Assembly: GCA_020633195.1 (NCBI GenBank)
Contig: JACKEC010000016.1
Location: forward strand, 1 to 64,000
DNA: 64,000 bases
From: Sandaracinaceae bacterium
GTDB lineage: Bacteria > Myxococcota_A > Polyangia > Polyangiales > Sandaracinaceae
Reading direction: 5' to 3'
Position 1 is the first letter of the stretch, and each line of letters starts with the position of its first letter. Below the pieces are notes generated by a model that saw only the letters and a list, made by a program, of their open reading frames with translations, was not told where the DNA came from and made no database searches. Both the position numbers and the translations under genes were made by a program. Positions 41,458-51,258 of this stretch are shown piece after piece.

Positions 41458-42486
41458 GTGACTCGACCTCACGCTTCGCTGGCCCTCGTCGGCCTCTTGT
41501 CTTGTTGGGCCCCGCTCGCCTCCGCGCAGGACGCCCCCCGCCACGGACGCCTGATGTCCGTGACGGGGGAGAGCCCCGCGGTCTGGCTCTCCGGGGATCG
41601 GGTGTACGGGCCGAGCGGCTCGTACCTGAGCGCCTGCTCGAGCCAGGGCTGCGCGCCCATCGTGGCTTCCAAGGCGTGCGCACCGCCGGCGTGTCCGGGG
41701 TCCGGGACGATGCACCGCGTGTCGCGCGCGGTGGCCCGCGTCTCGGACTGGCCCACCGACGTCGAGGGCTACGAGCGCGAGCGCGAGATCCTGGGGACCG
41801 ATCCGCAGCTCGTCGGGCTCGGGCTCAGCAACCACCCGGGCTACGGCGAGTGGGTCCAGCACCACCAGGACCAGGAGCGCGCCGACGAGCGCGAGCGCCG
41901 CCGCCACGCCGAGGACGTGCGCTGGGTGTCGGGGGAGCGGGAGGACGGGGAGCGGTGGGAGCTCGCGCTCAGCGGGGACCTCGCGACCCTCGTCGAGACG
42001 CCCGGCACCTACCTCGGCGCGACCGCGTCGCTCGGCCTCGTCTACTACGTCGACGCCCACGACGCGCGCGACGAGGACGACGAGTTCCTCCTCAACTTCT
42101 TCATGGGCGACACGATCGGCGCCGAGCTCCGCACGCACTTCCTCTACCGCGCCGACACCGCGCAGGAGGCCGAGTGGATCACCGCGGTGGGCATCCGGCC
42201 GATGTTCGCGAACCGCGCCGGCGACACCGTCGTGCGCGTCCCGACCTACCTGGGCACCGTCATCCCCGAGCTCGGCGTGATCTTCCGCTCGGACCGCGAC
42301 CCCACCTGGTACGCGTCCTGGGAGCTCCCGTTCTCGTTCCTGATCGACCACGACGTCGCGTTCGACGTGGCCGCGCGCTTCTTCGTCGTCGACGAGTGGA
42401 TCGAGCTGCCCGACGACGCGCCCGAGGACTCGGACGATCCGGCGGAGATCATCCTGATGCTGAGCGCCGGCTTCCGGCTGCCCTGA
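41458..42486 (+). CDS. Secreted protein with possible outer-membrane beta-barrel part
   Basis: The start is placed at the GTG at 41458 because it opens a signal peptide (Ala-Leu-Val-Gly-Leu-Leu-Ser core, cleavage near Ala-Ser-Ala-Gln). An ATG at 41407 in the same frame would add 17 unlikely residues. The first half of the 342-residue protein is hydrophilic, with a long charged helix (Glu-Arg-Ala-Asp-Glu-Arg-Glu-Arg-Arg). The second half has alternating strands rich in Tyr/Phe/Trp and short Asp/Glu turns, finishing with a terminal Phe-Arg-Leu-Pro, as in small outer-membrane barrels. The family is unknown. It is convergent with the kinase gene, with 4 bp between stops. Confidence 0.65.
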   Translation: MTRPHASLALVGLLSCWAPLASAQDAPRHGRLMSVTGESPAVWLSGDRVYGPSGSYLSACSSQGCAPIVASKACAPPACPGSGTMHRVSRAVARVSDWPTDVEGYEREREILGTDPQLVGLGLSNHPGYGEWVQHHQDQERADERERRRHAEDVRWVSGEREDGERWELALSGDLATLVETPGTYLGATASLGLVYYVDAHDARDEDDEFLLNFFMGDTIGAELRTHFLYRADTAQEAEWITAVGIRPMFANRAGDTVVRVPTYLGTVIPELGVIFRSDRDPTWYASWELPFSFLIDHDVAFDVAARFFVVDEWIELPDDAPEDSDDPAEIILMLSAGFRLP

Positions 42487-42490
42487 CCCT

Positions 42491-45400
42491 CTACTTCTCG
42501 AGCAGGCGCTCGACCCCCGTCCAGTCGTCGGGGGGCGGCTCGGCGCGGTACCGCGCGCAGCGGTTCGCGAGCATCATCGGCAGGCGGTCGCGCGGGGACA
42601 GCGCGAGGCACTCGCCGAGGAGCTCGAGCGAGGCGTCGAAGTCGCGGGCGAAGTACGCGTCGAGGGCGCGCTCCCAGTTCTCGAGCGTGCGCTCCTTCAG
42701 CTCACGCACCGCGTCGGTCTCCGCGTCGAGGATCTCGTAGAGGGTCACCGGCCGCGCCGCGCCCTTGACGATCACGCGGTCGACGCGGCGCGCGGTGAAC
42801 GCGCCGGGGTCCTCGAGCGCCGTCCACGTCGCGTCGCCGACGATGGCGGCCGCGTCGTACTGCCGCGTGAGCCGCTCGAGCCGTGAGGCCAGGTTGACCG
42901 CGTCGCCCACGACGCCGCACTTGATGCGGTCGAGGCCGCCCACGATGCCGAGCAGGAGCTGCCCGGTGTTCACGCCGACGCCCATCTGGAGGGCGGGGCG
43001 GTCGGTCCCGACGCCGCGCTCGTTGAAGCGGGCGAGGGCGCGCTGCATCTCGACCGCCGCGCGGACCGCCTGATCCGCGGGGGCCTCGAACAGCGCCATG
43101 ATCTCGTCGCCGTTGAACGAGTCGATGAAGCCGCCGTGTCGGACGATGGGCTCCTCCATCGCCGCGAAGTAGTCGTTGAGGACCTCGACGATCGCGCGCG
43201 CGCCGAGGCTCTCGACGAGGTGGGTGAAGCGCCGCAGGTCCGAGAAGAGGACCGACATCGTCTTCTCGACGTGCTGGCCGAGCGCGATCTCGGCGAGGTC
43301 GCCCTTGCCGAGGCTGTCGAGGAACTCGTGCGGGACGAAGCGCGCCTGCTGGCGCGTGAGCTGACGCTGCGCCTCGTAGAGCTTGGCGTTCTCGAGCGAG
43401 ACGGCGGCCTGCGAGATCAGCAGCTCCATCAGCGCCGCGCCCCGCGGCGTGAACACGCCGGGGAGGTTGGCGTGCTCGAGGTAGAGCACGGCGGTGGTCG
43501 TGCCGCGGTGCGCGAGCGGCAGGCAGTGCACCGAGCGCACCCCGCGCGCCTCGACGTATGGGTCGGCCGCGAACAGCCCGCCGCGCTCGGTCGCGTCGTT
43601 GATCAGCGTGGCGCGCCCGGTGCGGAGCACGTAGCGCAGGACGCCGACGGGATCGGCCGCCGGATCGCAGCCCTCGAGGGGGCGCGAGACGAGCTCCGGC
43701 TCGCCGGTGGCGAAGCCCTCCACCGCGACCTCCCACGCGCCGTTGCGCTCGAGCAGCAGCAGCGCGCGCTCGGCGCCGGCGGCCTCCACGGCGGTCCGGA
43801 AGAGCACGCGGAGCAGCTCGTCGAGCTCCATCGTCGCCGACAGGCCCTGCGCCGCCTTCACCATCGCCGCGGCGTCGAGGTCGAGCCCGACCACGCTGCC
43901 GAGCGTCACGTCGATGCCCGTGGCCGGCGTGCGCGCGCGCCCGAGGATCTGCGGCAGCTCCGCCTCGAGCGCGCGGGTCTTCGCGTCGGCGCCCCAGCGC
44001 TGGTAGGCGAAGCGCGCGTCCTCGAGGAAGGCCCGCCCGATCGAGGCCTCCGCCCCGCCGCGGCCCAGGTGGTAGCGGCCGGCGAGCTCGGCCACGAGGC
44101 CCTCGTCGTTGATGTACTCGGTCGCGCGGACCGCCTCGAGCGCGGCTCGGTACAGGGGCTCCGCCTCGGTCGGGGCGCCGGTGACGCGCGCGCGCTCGGC
44201 GCGCACGAGGAGCAGGCGGTGGCGGAAGTTCGTCTCGCCGACCTCGCTCCACGCCTCGAGCTGCGCGACGCTGGCGTCGATCGCGGCGAGCAAGCGAGCT
44301 TGCTCCTCCTCGGCGACCTCGGGGTAGCGCTGCGCGGCCGCGAGGGGGGCGTAGAGGTGGTAGGCGGACAGGTGGTGGGTGGAGGCGGCGCCCGCCTGGA
44401 ACGGCGCGGCGCGCGCGGCGACCGACCAGGCCTCCTCCGCGGTGCCGAAGTGGTAGCGAGCGACGAGCATGTCGCCGAGGGTCACGAACACGACGCTCGC
44501 GTTCCCCGCCGTCTCGGCCGCGGCGAGCGCCTCCTCCTCGTCGTAGCCGCCGAAGGTCAGCGAGGCGGGCGTGTCGGTGTGGCCGCGGAACGCGCCGACG
44601 AGCTGCTCGAGCGGGCGGTGCAGCGCGAGGGCGGTGTTCTGCTGGTAGCTCCGCATGAACCCGCCGAGCTCGGCGGCGGTCCGCTCGACCTCGCCGAGGG
44701 GGAGGCCCGCCACGAACGCGTTGGTGGCCCAGGCCTGGCCCGCGATCGCCGCGAACTCGAAGTCCCCGCTCGCGCGGCCGACGCCGTAGGTGTCGAGGAG
44801 CTCCGGGAGCGCGCGCTGCAGCGGCGCGATCCAGGGGCAGACGTTGTTGTGCACCACGAGCCGCGTGCGGGCCTCGAGGTGCCGGTCCTCCCAGCGGTCG
44901 AGGAGGCGGTGCGCGACCAGCCCGATCTCGTGCGCGGCGGGGAGCATCCCGATCGCGTTGAGCACGATGCCGTAGACCGCGAGTCCGAACGGGGTCCCGA
45001 TGGAGGGGCCTCGCTCGACCGAGGTCGCGACCAGCTCGCAGGCGATGATCGGGAGCAGCGCGGGCTGCGCGTAGTAGGCCGGCGAGCTCACCTCCACGAG
45101 CAGGGTCATCGCCGCGAGGACGATGGGATCCTCGGCGTCGGGGAGCGCCTCGATGCGGGTCGCGCCGGCCTCGCCGAGCGCGCCCATGGCCCGCTGGACC
45201 GCGGCGCCGACGTCCGCGTCGCCCGGCTCCGCGGGGAGCGTCACGCCGAGCGCGCCGAGCGCGTCGCGGGCGATCGCGATGGCCCCGTGCAAGTCGTGTT
45301 GCGCGATGTGGGCGCCGATGTCGACGCGCCAGGCCTGCACGTTGTCGAGCAGGACGCGCGCGCGCGCGTGCACCTCGTCGAGCCGCCGCGCGGTGAGGCC

Positions 45401-47806
45401 GAAGTCCGCGATGAGGTAGGCGCACTCGGCCGACGCGACGGTGAGGTCGCGCGCGAGCTCGTAGCGCGTGTCCCACGCGTCCTCGGCGAGGCACGCGAGC
45501 CCGGCCTCGAAGAACACCGACGCGGCGCCGAAGGCCGACGCCCGGCGCGCGCGTCGCCCGGCCGAGAGGTTGCGCTCGGCCAGGTCGAGCTGCGCGTCCG
45601 CGTCGAGCAGCTCGCGGGCCTGGTTGAGGTGCTGCACGGCCTCGAGCGCGCGCTCGCCGCCCGCCTCGAGGAGCAGCTCGCCGAGCTGGTGGTGCGCGCG
45701 CGTCGCGTCGGCCGGGTCGAGCGACGCGTAGGCGGCCCCGAGGATCCTGTCGTGCTCGAACGCGTACAAGAACGCCTCGTCGGGCGTCAGGTCCACCGAG
45801 TCGCTGGCCTCGAGGTGCCAGCCCTTGCCGCGTGGCGCCACGAGCCCCGCGCCGACCGCGGGGGCGAGGTCGAGCTGTAGGCGGGCGGGCGTCAGGCCGA
45901 GCAGCGGGGCCACCTCGCGGAGGTCGAACTCGCCGCCGACGCAGGCCGCGCGCGAGAGCGCCGCGCGCGTCGGCCCGGGCAGCTCCGCGAGCCGCTCGAC
46001 GAGGAACTCGACGAGGTTCTCGGTGTGCTCGAGCTCCTCGAGCGCGGCGAGGTCCCAGGTCCAGCGGCGCTCGTCGGCGTCCCACCGCACCGCGCCGCGC
46101 TCCACGAGCTCGGCGAGGAAGCGCTGCAGGAAGAACGGGTTGCCGCCGGTCTTGCGGATGCACCGCTCGGCGAGCTCGTCGAGCTGCTCGTCGTCCCGCG
46201 CGAACGCGTCCGCGAGGAGCTGCCGCAGGGCGGCCTCGTCCGGGGGGCCGAGCTCGAGGAGCGGCACCTCGACGCCGTTCTGCTCGAGCCGGCGCCGCGT
46301 GATCGTGAGCGGGTGCGCCGCGTCGATCTCGTTGCTCCGGAACGCGCCGACGAGGAGCAGGTGGCTCGTCGCCTCGTCCCCCACGAGCCCCTCGAGCAGG
46401 CGAAGGGTGGGCAGGTCGGCCCACTGCAGGTCGTCGAGGAACAGCACCAGCGGCTGCTCGGGCCCCGCGATCACGGAGACGAGCGCGCGGAACGCGAGGT
46501 GGAAGCGGTTCTCGGCCTCGGCGACGGGCAGCTCGGGGCCGCGGGGGAGGGCGCCGAGGAGGAGCTCGAGCTCGGGGAGCAGGTCCGCGAGCACCCCCGC
46601 GTTGTGCCCGAGCGCGTGCCCGAGCCGCTCGCGCCAGCGCGCGATCTCCGTCTCGTCGCTCGTCAACACCGATTGCAGGAAGCGGCCGACCGCCGCGCCG
46701 AGGGGCTCGTACGGCATCCCGAGCCGGAGGGCGTCGAACTTCCCCACCAGGAACGCGCCCCGGCGCGCGGTGACCGCCTCGAGGATCTCGTGCACGAGCG
46801 ACGTCTTGCCGATCCCGGAGTAGCCGCCGACGAGGAGGACCGCGCGGGCGCCGTCCGCGGCGCGCTCGAACGCCTCGTAGAGCGCCGCGACCTCGGCCTC
46901 GCGGCCGTAGAGGCGCTGCGGCGCCTCGAGCCGCGCCGGGCGATCCGCCGACCCGAGCGGGAACGGGGGGATCGTGCCCTCGGCGCGGAAGAGCGTCAGG
47001 CACTGATCGAGGTCGGCGACGAGCCCGGTCGCGGTCTGGTAGCGGTGCTCGGCGGACTTCGCGAGCAGGCGCATCACGATCGAGGAGAGCGCCTCGGGGA
47101 TGCTGTCGTCGTGGGCCTGCAGAGGCAGCGGCTTGCGCGCGAGGTGCGCGTGGACGAGCTCGAGCGCGTCGTGCGACGCGAAGGGGCGGCGGCCCGTGAA
47201 CAGCTCGTAGAGCGTCACCCCGAGCGAGTAGAGGTCGCTGCGCTTGTCGACGCGTCGGTTGGTCCGCCCCGTCTGCTCGGGCGCGATGTAGTGCAGCGTG
47301 CCCTCGAGCCGGTGCACGTCGTCGAGCACGGGGCGCTCGCGCTCGAGCTCCGTGGCGATGCCGAAGTCGATCAGGCGCACCGCCCCCGTGCTCGGATCGA
47401 TCACGATGTTCGACGGGTTGACGTCCTTGTGGATCACCCCGGCCGCGTGGACCGCCTCGACCGCGCGGGCGATCGCGACGGCGAGCTCGAGCTTGCGCCC
47501 GAACGGCGGAGGGGCGTCGTGCAGCACCCGATCGAGCGCCGACATCTTCGCGTCGGTCATCACCAGGATCGGCACCCCCTCGTGCTCGACCTGGCCCAGC
47601 ATCTCGACCGTGAGCGGGCCGTTCGCCTTGCGGGCGAGGCGCAGCTCGCGGATCAGCGCGGCCACCGTCGCGATGCTCGGGTGCGGGTGGTTGGTGGTCT
47701 TCAGGACCACGGAGCGCCCGTCGCTGCGCGTGCCGCGGAGCACGAGGGACGTGGAGCCCCGGTGCAGCTCCTCGATGTCCGTGAAGCCTGGGATGGCGAT
47801 GGTCAT
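42491..47806 (-). CDS. Ser/Thr kinase-AAA ATPase-TPR-GAF-class III cyclase fusion
   Basis: This 1771-residue signalling protein has an N-terminal protein kinase domain (Lys36, catalytic His-Lys-Asp128-Val-Asn, Asp147-Phe-Gly, Ala-Pro-Glu). An AAA/NACHT-like ATPase follows, with Walker A near 327-335 (Gly-Gly-Tyr-Ser-Gly-Ile-Gly-Lys-Thr) and Leu-Phe-Leu-Asp-Asp as Walker B. After several hundred helical repeat residues come a GAF domain (~1290-1450) and a class III nucleotide cyclase (~1516-1690). The metal Asp residues (1523, 1567) and Asn/Arg in Val-Asn-Leu-Ala-Ser-Arg are present, but Ser replaces the usual adenine-selecting Lys. It starts 4 bp after the stop of the lipoxygenase gene. The last ~80 residues are helical. 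Confidence 0.9.
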   Translation of the reverse strand: MTIAIPGFTDIEELHRGSTSLVLRGTRSDGRSVVLKTTNHPHPSIATVAALIRELRLARKANGPLTVEMLGQVEHEGVPILVMTDAKMSALDRVLHDAPPPFGRKLELAVAIARAVEAVHAAGVIHKDVNPSNIVIDPSTGAVRLIDFGIATELERERPVLDDVHRLEGTLHYIAPEQTGRTNRRVDKRSDLYSLGVTLYELFTGRRPFASHDALELVHAHLARKPLPLQAHDDSIPEALSSIVMRLLAKSAEHRYQTATGLVADLDQCLTLFRAEGTIPPFPLGSADRPARLEAPQRLYGREAEVAALYEAFERAADGARAVLLVGGYSGIGKTSLVHEILEAVTARRGAFLVGKFDALRLGMPYEPLGAAVGRFLQSVLTSDETEIARWRERLGHALGHNAGVLADLLPELELLLGALPRGPELPVAEAENRFHLAFRALVSVIAGPEQPLVLFLDDLQWADLPTLRLLEGLVGDEATSHLLLVGAFRSNEIDAAHPLTITRRRLEQNGVEVPLLELGPPDEAALRQLLADAFARDDEQLDELAERCIRKTGGNPFFLQRFLAELVERGAVRWDADERRWTWDLAALEELEHTENLVEFLVERLAELPGPTRAALSRAACVGGEFDLREVAPLLGLTPARLQLDLAPAVGAGLVAPRGKGWHLEASDSVDLTPDEAFLYAFEHDRILGAAYASLDPADATRAHHQLGELLLEAGGERALEAVQHLNQARELLDADAQLDLAERNLSAGRRARRASAFGAASVFFEAGLACLAEDAWDTRYELARDLTVASAECAYLIADFGLTARRLDEVHARARVLLDNVQAWRVDIGAHIAQHDLHGAIAIARDALGALGVTLPAEPGDADVGAAVQRAMGALGEAGATRIEALPDAEDPIVLAAMTLLVEVSSPAYYAQPALLPIIACELVATSVERGPSIGTPFGLAVYGIVLNAIGMLPAAHEIGLVAHRLLDRWEDRHLEARTRLVVHNNVCPWIAPLQRALPELLDTYGVGRASGDFEFAAIAGQAWATNAFVAGLPLGEVERTAAELGGFMRSYQQNTALALHRPLEQLVGAFRGHTDTPASLTFGGYDEEEALAAAETAGNASVVFVTLGDMLVARYHFGTAEEAWSVAARAAPFQAGAASTHHLSAYHLYAPLAAAQRYPEVAEEEQARLLAAIDASVAQLEAWSEVGETNFRHRLLLVRAERARVTGAPTEAEPLYRAALEAVRATEYINDEGLVAELAGRYHLGRGGAEASIGRAFLEDARFAYQRWGADAKTRALEAELPQILGRARTPATGIDVTLGSVVGLDLDAAAMVKAAQGLSATMELDELLRVLFRTAVEAAGAERALLLLERNGAWEVAVEGFATGEPELVSRPLEGCDPAADPVGVLRYVLRTGRATLINDATERGGLFAADPYVEARGVRSVHCLPLAHRGTTTAVLYLEHANLPGVFTPRGAALMELLISQAAVSLENAKLYEAQRQLTRQQARFVPHEFLDSLGKGDLAEIALGQHVEKTMSVLFSDLRRFTHLVESLGARAIVEVLNDYFAAMEEPIVRHGGFIDSFNGDEIMALFEAPADQAVRAAVEMQRALARFNERGVGTDRPALQMGVGVNTGQLLLGIVGGLDRIKCGVVGDAVNLASRLERLTRQYDAAAIVGDATWTALEDPGAFTARRVDRVIVKGAARPVTLYEILDAETDAVRELKERTLENWERALDAYFARDFDASLELLGECLALSPRDRLPMMLANRCARYRAEPPPDDWTGVERLLEK

Positions 47807-47810
47807 GGGA

Positions 47811-49535
47811 CTAGGAGTTGATGCTCGCGGTGATCCGGGACGGCAGCAGGGCGATGTAGGGGAGCCGGCGCGTCGCGTTCCTCGCCTCGATCGTCGCCTC
47901 GGCCGCCTCGAGCTCGCGGCGGAAGCGCTCGTGGAGCGGCGCGACGCGCGGGTCCGCGAAGTGCCCCTTCGGGACGTCGCCGAGGAAGTTCACGTGGAGC
48001 GAGTCGACGCTGAAGACCTGCGTGATCGTCTCCCAGCCGAGGCCGCGCGGCGGCATCATGTCGAGGAGCGTCTGGTCGGTGACCTCGACGCCCGGCGGGG
48101 GCACGGCGATCGACCCGGCGGCGGGCATGTTCGGGATGAACGCCATCCAGTCGTACCAGTTGTAGTTGATGGCCGCGTGGTACGTGGACGCGCGGTGGAT
48201 GACGCGGGCGCAGAGGTCGACGAGCTCGGCGCGCGTCCGAGGGCGGGCGCCGCGGACGAGGAGCGGGAGCCGGCCGCCGTCCGGCGAGCCGATCTCGTCG
48301 AGCATCGCCCGCACCTCCGGGTCCGCCGCGACGTCCTCGTCGCTCGCGTAGTAGAGGTCGACGTAGCCCTCGACCCACCGGCGCACGGGCGCGAAGACGG
48401 TGAGCTGATCGTCGCGGAACGGGTGCTCGAGGCGCGGGTCGTCGACGCCCGCCTTCGCCGCGGCGATCGCGGGGTCGAGGTCGTCGAGGGACACCTCCCG
48501 GATCGACTCGCGCAGGACCGCGAGCGTCGCCTCGAGCGCTGGAGCGAGCACGCGGTCTTGCGTGCCGTTGGGGGTGACCAGGTCCTTGCGGCTGTAGGCG
48601 TTGGCCGCGAGCGTGTAGCGGAAGTGCGGCGTGAGCAGCGCGAGGATCGGGTGCCGCGCGGAGAGCTGGCGGCGCGCCGCGAGGATGAAGCGCTGGACGA
48701 TCATGTGCGTGTAGCCGAAGTGGACGACGATCCCCTCGAGGTTCGCGTCGGCCACCTGGACGACCGCCTTCGCGAGCCGCCAGCGGGCGCCGTCGGCGGG
48801 CGTGTAGATGGGGTGGTCGGGGCCCGGGCGCTGGTGGCACTGGATCGCGACCGGCAAGAGGCCTTGCTGCTCCGTGTTGCAGAAGAGCGCGAGCGGCGCC
48901 TCGAGGTGCTTGCGGACCGGCGCGTCGCCGTCCGGTGGGTAGACCCCGCAGGGGATGCCGTCGAAGCGCGCGTAGTCGACGAGGTAGAGGCGGCCGTCGG
49001 CGAGCGCCGCGTCGAGGGACGCGCCCGGCCCGAGCGCCGCCTCGAAGTGCGCCTGGGTGACGGGGAGGTTCGCGGGGAGCCGATCGACCCGCGCGATCAG
49101 GGTCGGGACCGCGCCGGCGACGCGCTGCCAGGCGAACGCCCAGTCCGCGTCCCAGACGTCGACCGCGGCGGGCCGCCGGATCGTCCGGAACATCGCCTCG
49201 TACTCGGCGATGGAGCCGACCCGCCCCGTGTCCTTCGCGTTGCGCCACTCCTCGGTGAGCTCGGTCAGCGACGGCGGCCCGGAGAGCGCGTCGCGCACCG
49301 CCTCGGTGACGCCGACCACGTCGGCGCCCGCGCGGTTCGCCTTCAACGCCGCGGTGGCCTTCAGGGACTGCTCGACGTAGGGCAAGTCGAATTGCTCTGA
49401 CTTCGGGAGCTCGCCGGTGAAGCAGAGCCCCTGGTACGAGTAGTCGTAGGTGTACGCCTCGCGGGCGTCGGCGAGGGTCTTCGCGCGGCCCTCGGTGTCC
49501 CGGTCGTCGCCCGGCAGCGTCGGCGGCGGGTTCAC
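47811..49535 (-). CDS. Lipoxygenase 1 (C-terminal Ser variant)
   Basis: The start is the GTG at 49535, overlapping the stop of lipoxygenase 2 (GTGA). The 574-residue enzyme lacks a PLAT domain, as usual for bacteria. Iron ligands are His272-x4-His277, His453 and Asn457 (His-Ala-Ala-Ile-Asn). The C-terminal residue, normally an iron-ligating Ile, is Ser in Ser-Ile-Asn-Ser. It would add O2 to polyunsaturated fatty acids if the altered iron site is active; a role as an isomerase, a hydroperoxide-processing enzyme or a partner subunit is possible. It is third in the tandem set and precedes the kinase gene by 4 bp. Confidence 0.87.
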   Translation of the reverse strand: MNPPPTLPGDDRDTEGRAKTLADAREAYTYDYSYQGLCFTGELPKSEQFDLPYVEQSLKATAALKANRAGADVVGVTEAVRDALSGPPSLTELTEEWRNAKDTGRVGSIAEYEAMFRTIRRPAAVDVWDADWAFAWQRVAGAVPTLIARVDRLPANLPVTQAHFEAALGPGASLDAALADGRLYLVDYARFDGIPCGVYPPDGDAPVRKHLEAPLALFCNTEQQGLLPVAIQCHQRPGPDHPIYTPADGARWRLAKAVVQVADANLEGIVVHFGYTHMIVQRFILAARRQLSARHPILALLTPHFRYTLAANAYSRKDLVTPNGTQDRVLAPALEATLAVLRESIREVSLDDLDPAIAAAKAGVDDPRLEHPFRDDQLTVFAPVRRWVEGYVDLYYASDEDVAADPEVRAMLDEIGSPDGGRLPLLVRGARPRTRAELVDLCARVIHRASTYHAAINYNWYDWMAFIPNMPAAGSIAVPPPGVEVTDQTLLDMMPPRGLGWETITQVFSVDSLHVNFLGDVPKGHFADPRVAPLHERFRRELEAAEATIEARNATRRLPYIALLPSRITASINS

Positions 49536-51250
49536 GAGTGGATGCTCCCGCGCGTCTGGCTCGGGCGGAGCCACTCGTAGGCGGCCGGCCGGGCCGCGTT
49601 GCGCTCCACGATGCGTGCGTCCACCGCCTCGAGCGCGGCCGCGAACGCCGCCGTGAGCGGGGCGACCCGTGGGTCGTCGAAGGTGCCGGGGGGGTACTTC
49701 CCGAACTCGCTCTCGCGGAGCTGCGTCTGCTCCCAGAAGAACGCGTACTGGTCGAGCGAGAGGTCCTCGGGGGTGTACTGCGCGTAGAGGTCCGCGGCGG
49801 TCGCGGCCGGGCCGGGGGCCCCCGCGTACAGCGCGGTCGGCATGCTGCTCGAGTCGCCCATGTATTCGTCCTGCGAGTAGTTGCAGATCGTGTGGAAGGG
49901 CCCGGCCGTCCAGAGCACGAACGAGACGAGCTCGGCGAGCGTCGCGCGGTCGGAGGGCGTCGGGATCGTCTCCAGGCGCCCGCCCCAGTGGCTGCGCAGG
50001 TCGTCGGCCCACGCGCGCAGCTCGGCGTCCTCGGCGACCGCCGCGTCGGTCGCGTAGTAGAGCCCCACGTACTCGCTCACGAAGCCGTGGATCGCGCCCC
50101 AGAAGTCGAGCCCGTCCTCGCGAAGCGGGCACTGCGGCAGCGTGGCCGCGTCGCCGAGCCCGCGCGCGGCGACGTTCGCGGGGGGGACCACCGCCGCGTA
50201 GTCGAAGGCGCTCATCGCCTCCGACACCATCACCAGGCTCTGGCCGCGGGTCATCGAGAGCAGCTTCTCGAGGTCGCCTTCGGGCTTCATGAGGGTGTCG
50301 CGCACCTGCGCGTTGATCGAGAGCGTGAACTCCATGTGCGCGGCGAGCAGGCGCCGGAGCGGGTGCGCCTTGGCGAGCTCGCGCATCGTCGCCAGCGTGA
50401 ACGCCTCCATCAGGAAGTGGCAGTGCGCGAGGTGCCAGGTCAGCGCTTGTTCGTGGGCGTCGGCGCACTGCGCGACGAGCTTCGCGATCGTCCACGCGTC
50501 GCCGTCGGCCGGGGTCAGCGCGGGGCCGTCGGGCTCGCACTGGATCGCGACGGGCAGGAAGGGTCCGCCCTTCACCTGGACGAAGAGCGCTCGGGCGCCG
50601 AAGAGGTGTTTGGCGAGGCCCTTCGCGGTGGTGCCGGTGGGGGAGCCCGCGAGCGAGCTCCAGTCGGCGAGGAACACGCGGCCGTCGGCGAGGGCGGCGT
50701 CGAGGGCGTCGGTCGCTCCCCCGACGGCGAGCGCCTCGGCGAAGCGCGCGCCCGGGAGCGCGAGGCCGTCGGGGAGCGCGGCGATCGCGCGGAGCGCCAT
50801 CGGGTTGCAGCCCCCGAGCCGCTCCCACGCGAAGAGCAGGTCGCTCTGCTCGGGGTGGTCGGCGCGCTGCTGGACGTACGCGGGGACGTCGTCGCCGTAC
50901 CAGCGGATCGCGACCTCCGGAGTCGCCCGGCGCTCCGAGCCCTCGGACCCGATCACGCCCTCGACCGCGCCCGCGACGCGCGCGAAGAGGCCCTTGCCGG
51001 CGGCGTCCGCCTCCGCGTTGGCGACGCGGTTCTGCGTGCTCACGGCGACGCGATGCGCCTTCAGCTTCACCGAAGCCGCGCCGAACTTCGCCAGGTACCC
51101 GGCGCTGAAGCCGTCCGACTTGGGGACCTCCGCGGCCGTCGCGACGCCCTCGGGGCGGTGCCAGGTGTAGCGATAGGTCGCGCGAGCCTCGGCTCGCTCC
51201 GCCTCCCGGGCAGCGGGGTCGGGATCGGCGTCGGGGAGGAAGACGGGCAT
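49532..51250 (-). CDS. Lipoxygenase 2 (C-terminal Ser variant)
   Basis: The 572-residue lipoxygenase-fold protein has ligands His273-x4-His278 (with an extra His between), His453 and Asn457 in His-Thr-Ile-Cys-Asn. The C-terminus is Ser-Ile-His-Ser, so the carboxylate ligand position holds Ser. It is the most divergent of the three: the conserved stretch after the second histidine pair reads Tyr-Ser-Gln-Asp-Glu-Tyr-Met instead of a Pro-Phe/Pro-Tyr type sequence. It begins 8 bp after lipoxygenase 3 and is coupled by GTGA to lipoxygenase 1. There is no signal peptide, so it is probably cytoplasmic. Activity cannot be predicted confidently. Confidence 0.87.
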   Translation of the reverse strand: MPVFLPDADPDPAAREAERAEARATYRYTWHRPEGVATAAEVPKSDGFSAGYLAKFGAASVKLKAHRVAVSTQNRVANAEADAAGKGLFARVAGAVEGVIGSEGSERRATPEVAIRWYGDDVPAYVQQRADHPEQSDLLFAWERLGGCNPMALRAIAALPDGLALPGARFAEALAVGGATDALDAALADGRVFLADWSSLAGSPTGTTAKGLAKHLFGARALFVQVKGGPFLPVAIQCEPDGPALTPADGDAWTIAKLVAQCADAHEQALTWHLAHCHFLMEAFTLATMRELAKAHPLRRLLAAHMEFTLSINAQVRDTLMKPEGDLEKLLSMTRGQSLVMVSEAMSAFDYAAVVPPANVAARGLGDAATLPQCPLREDGLDFWGAIHGFVSEYVGLYYATDAAVAEDAELRAWADDLRSHWGGRLETIPTPSDRATLAELVSFVLWTAGPFHTICNYSQDEYMGDSSSMPTALYAGAPGPAATAADLYAQYTPEDLSLDQYAFFWEQTQLRESEFGKYPPGTFDDPRVAPLTAAFAAALEAVDARIVERNAARPAAYEWLRPSQTRGSIHS

Positions 51251-51258
51251 CGGGAACC

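Noticed and set aside
42702..47003. Second long frame inside the kinase-cyclase gene
   Set aside because: Same strand, different frame, Arg/Pro-rich. The main frame carries intact kinase, ATPase, GAF and cyclase motifs.
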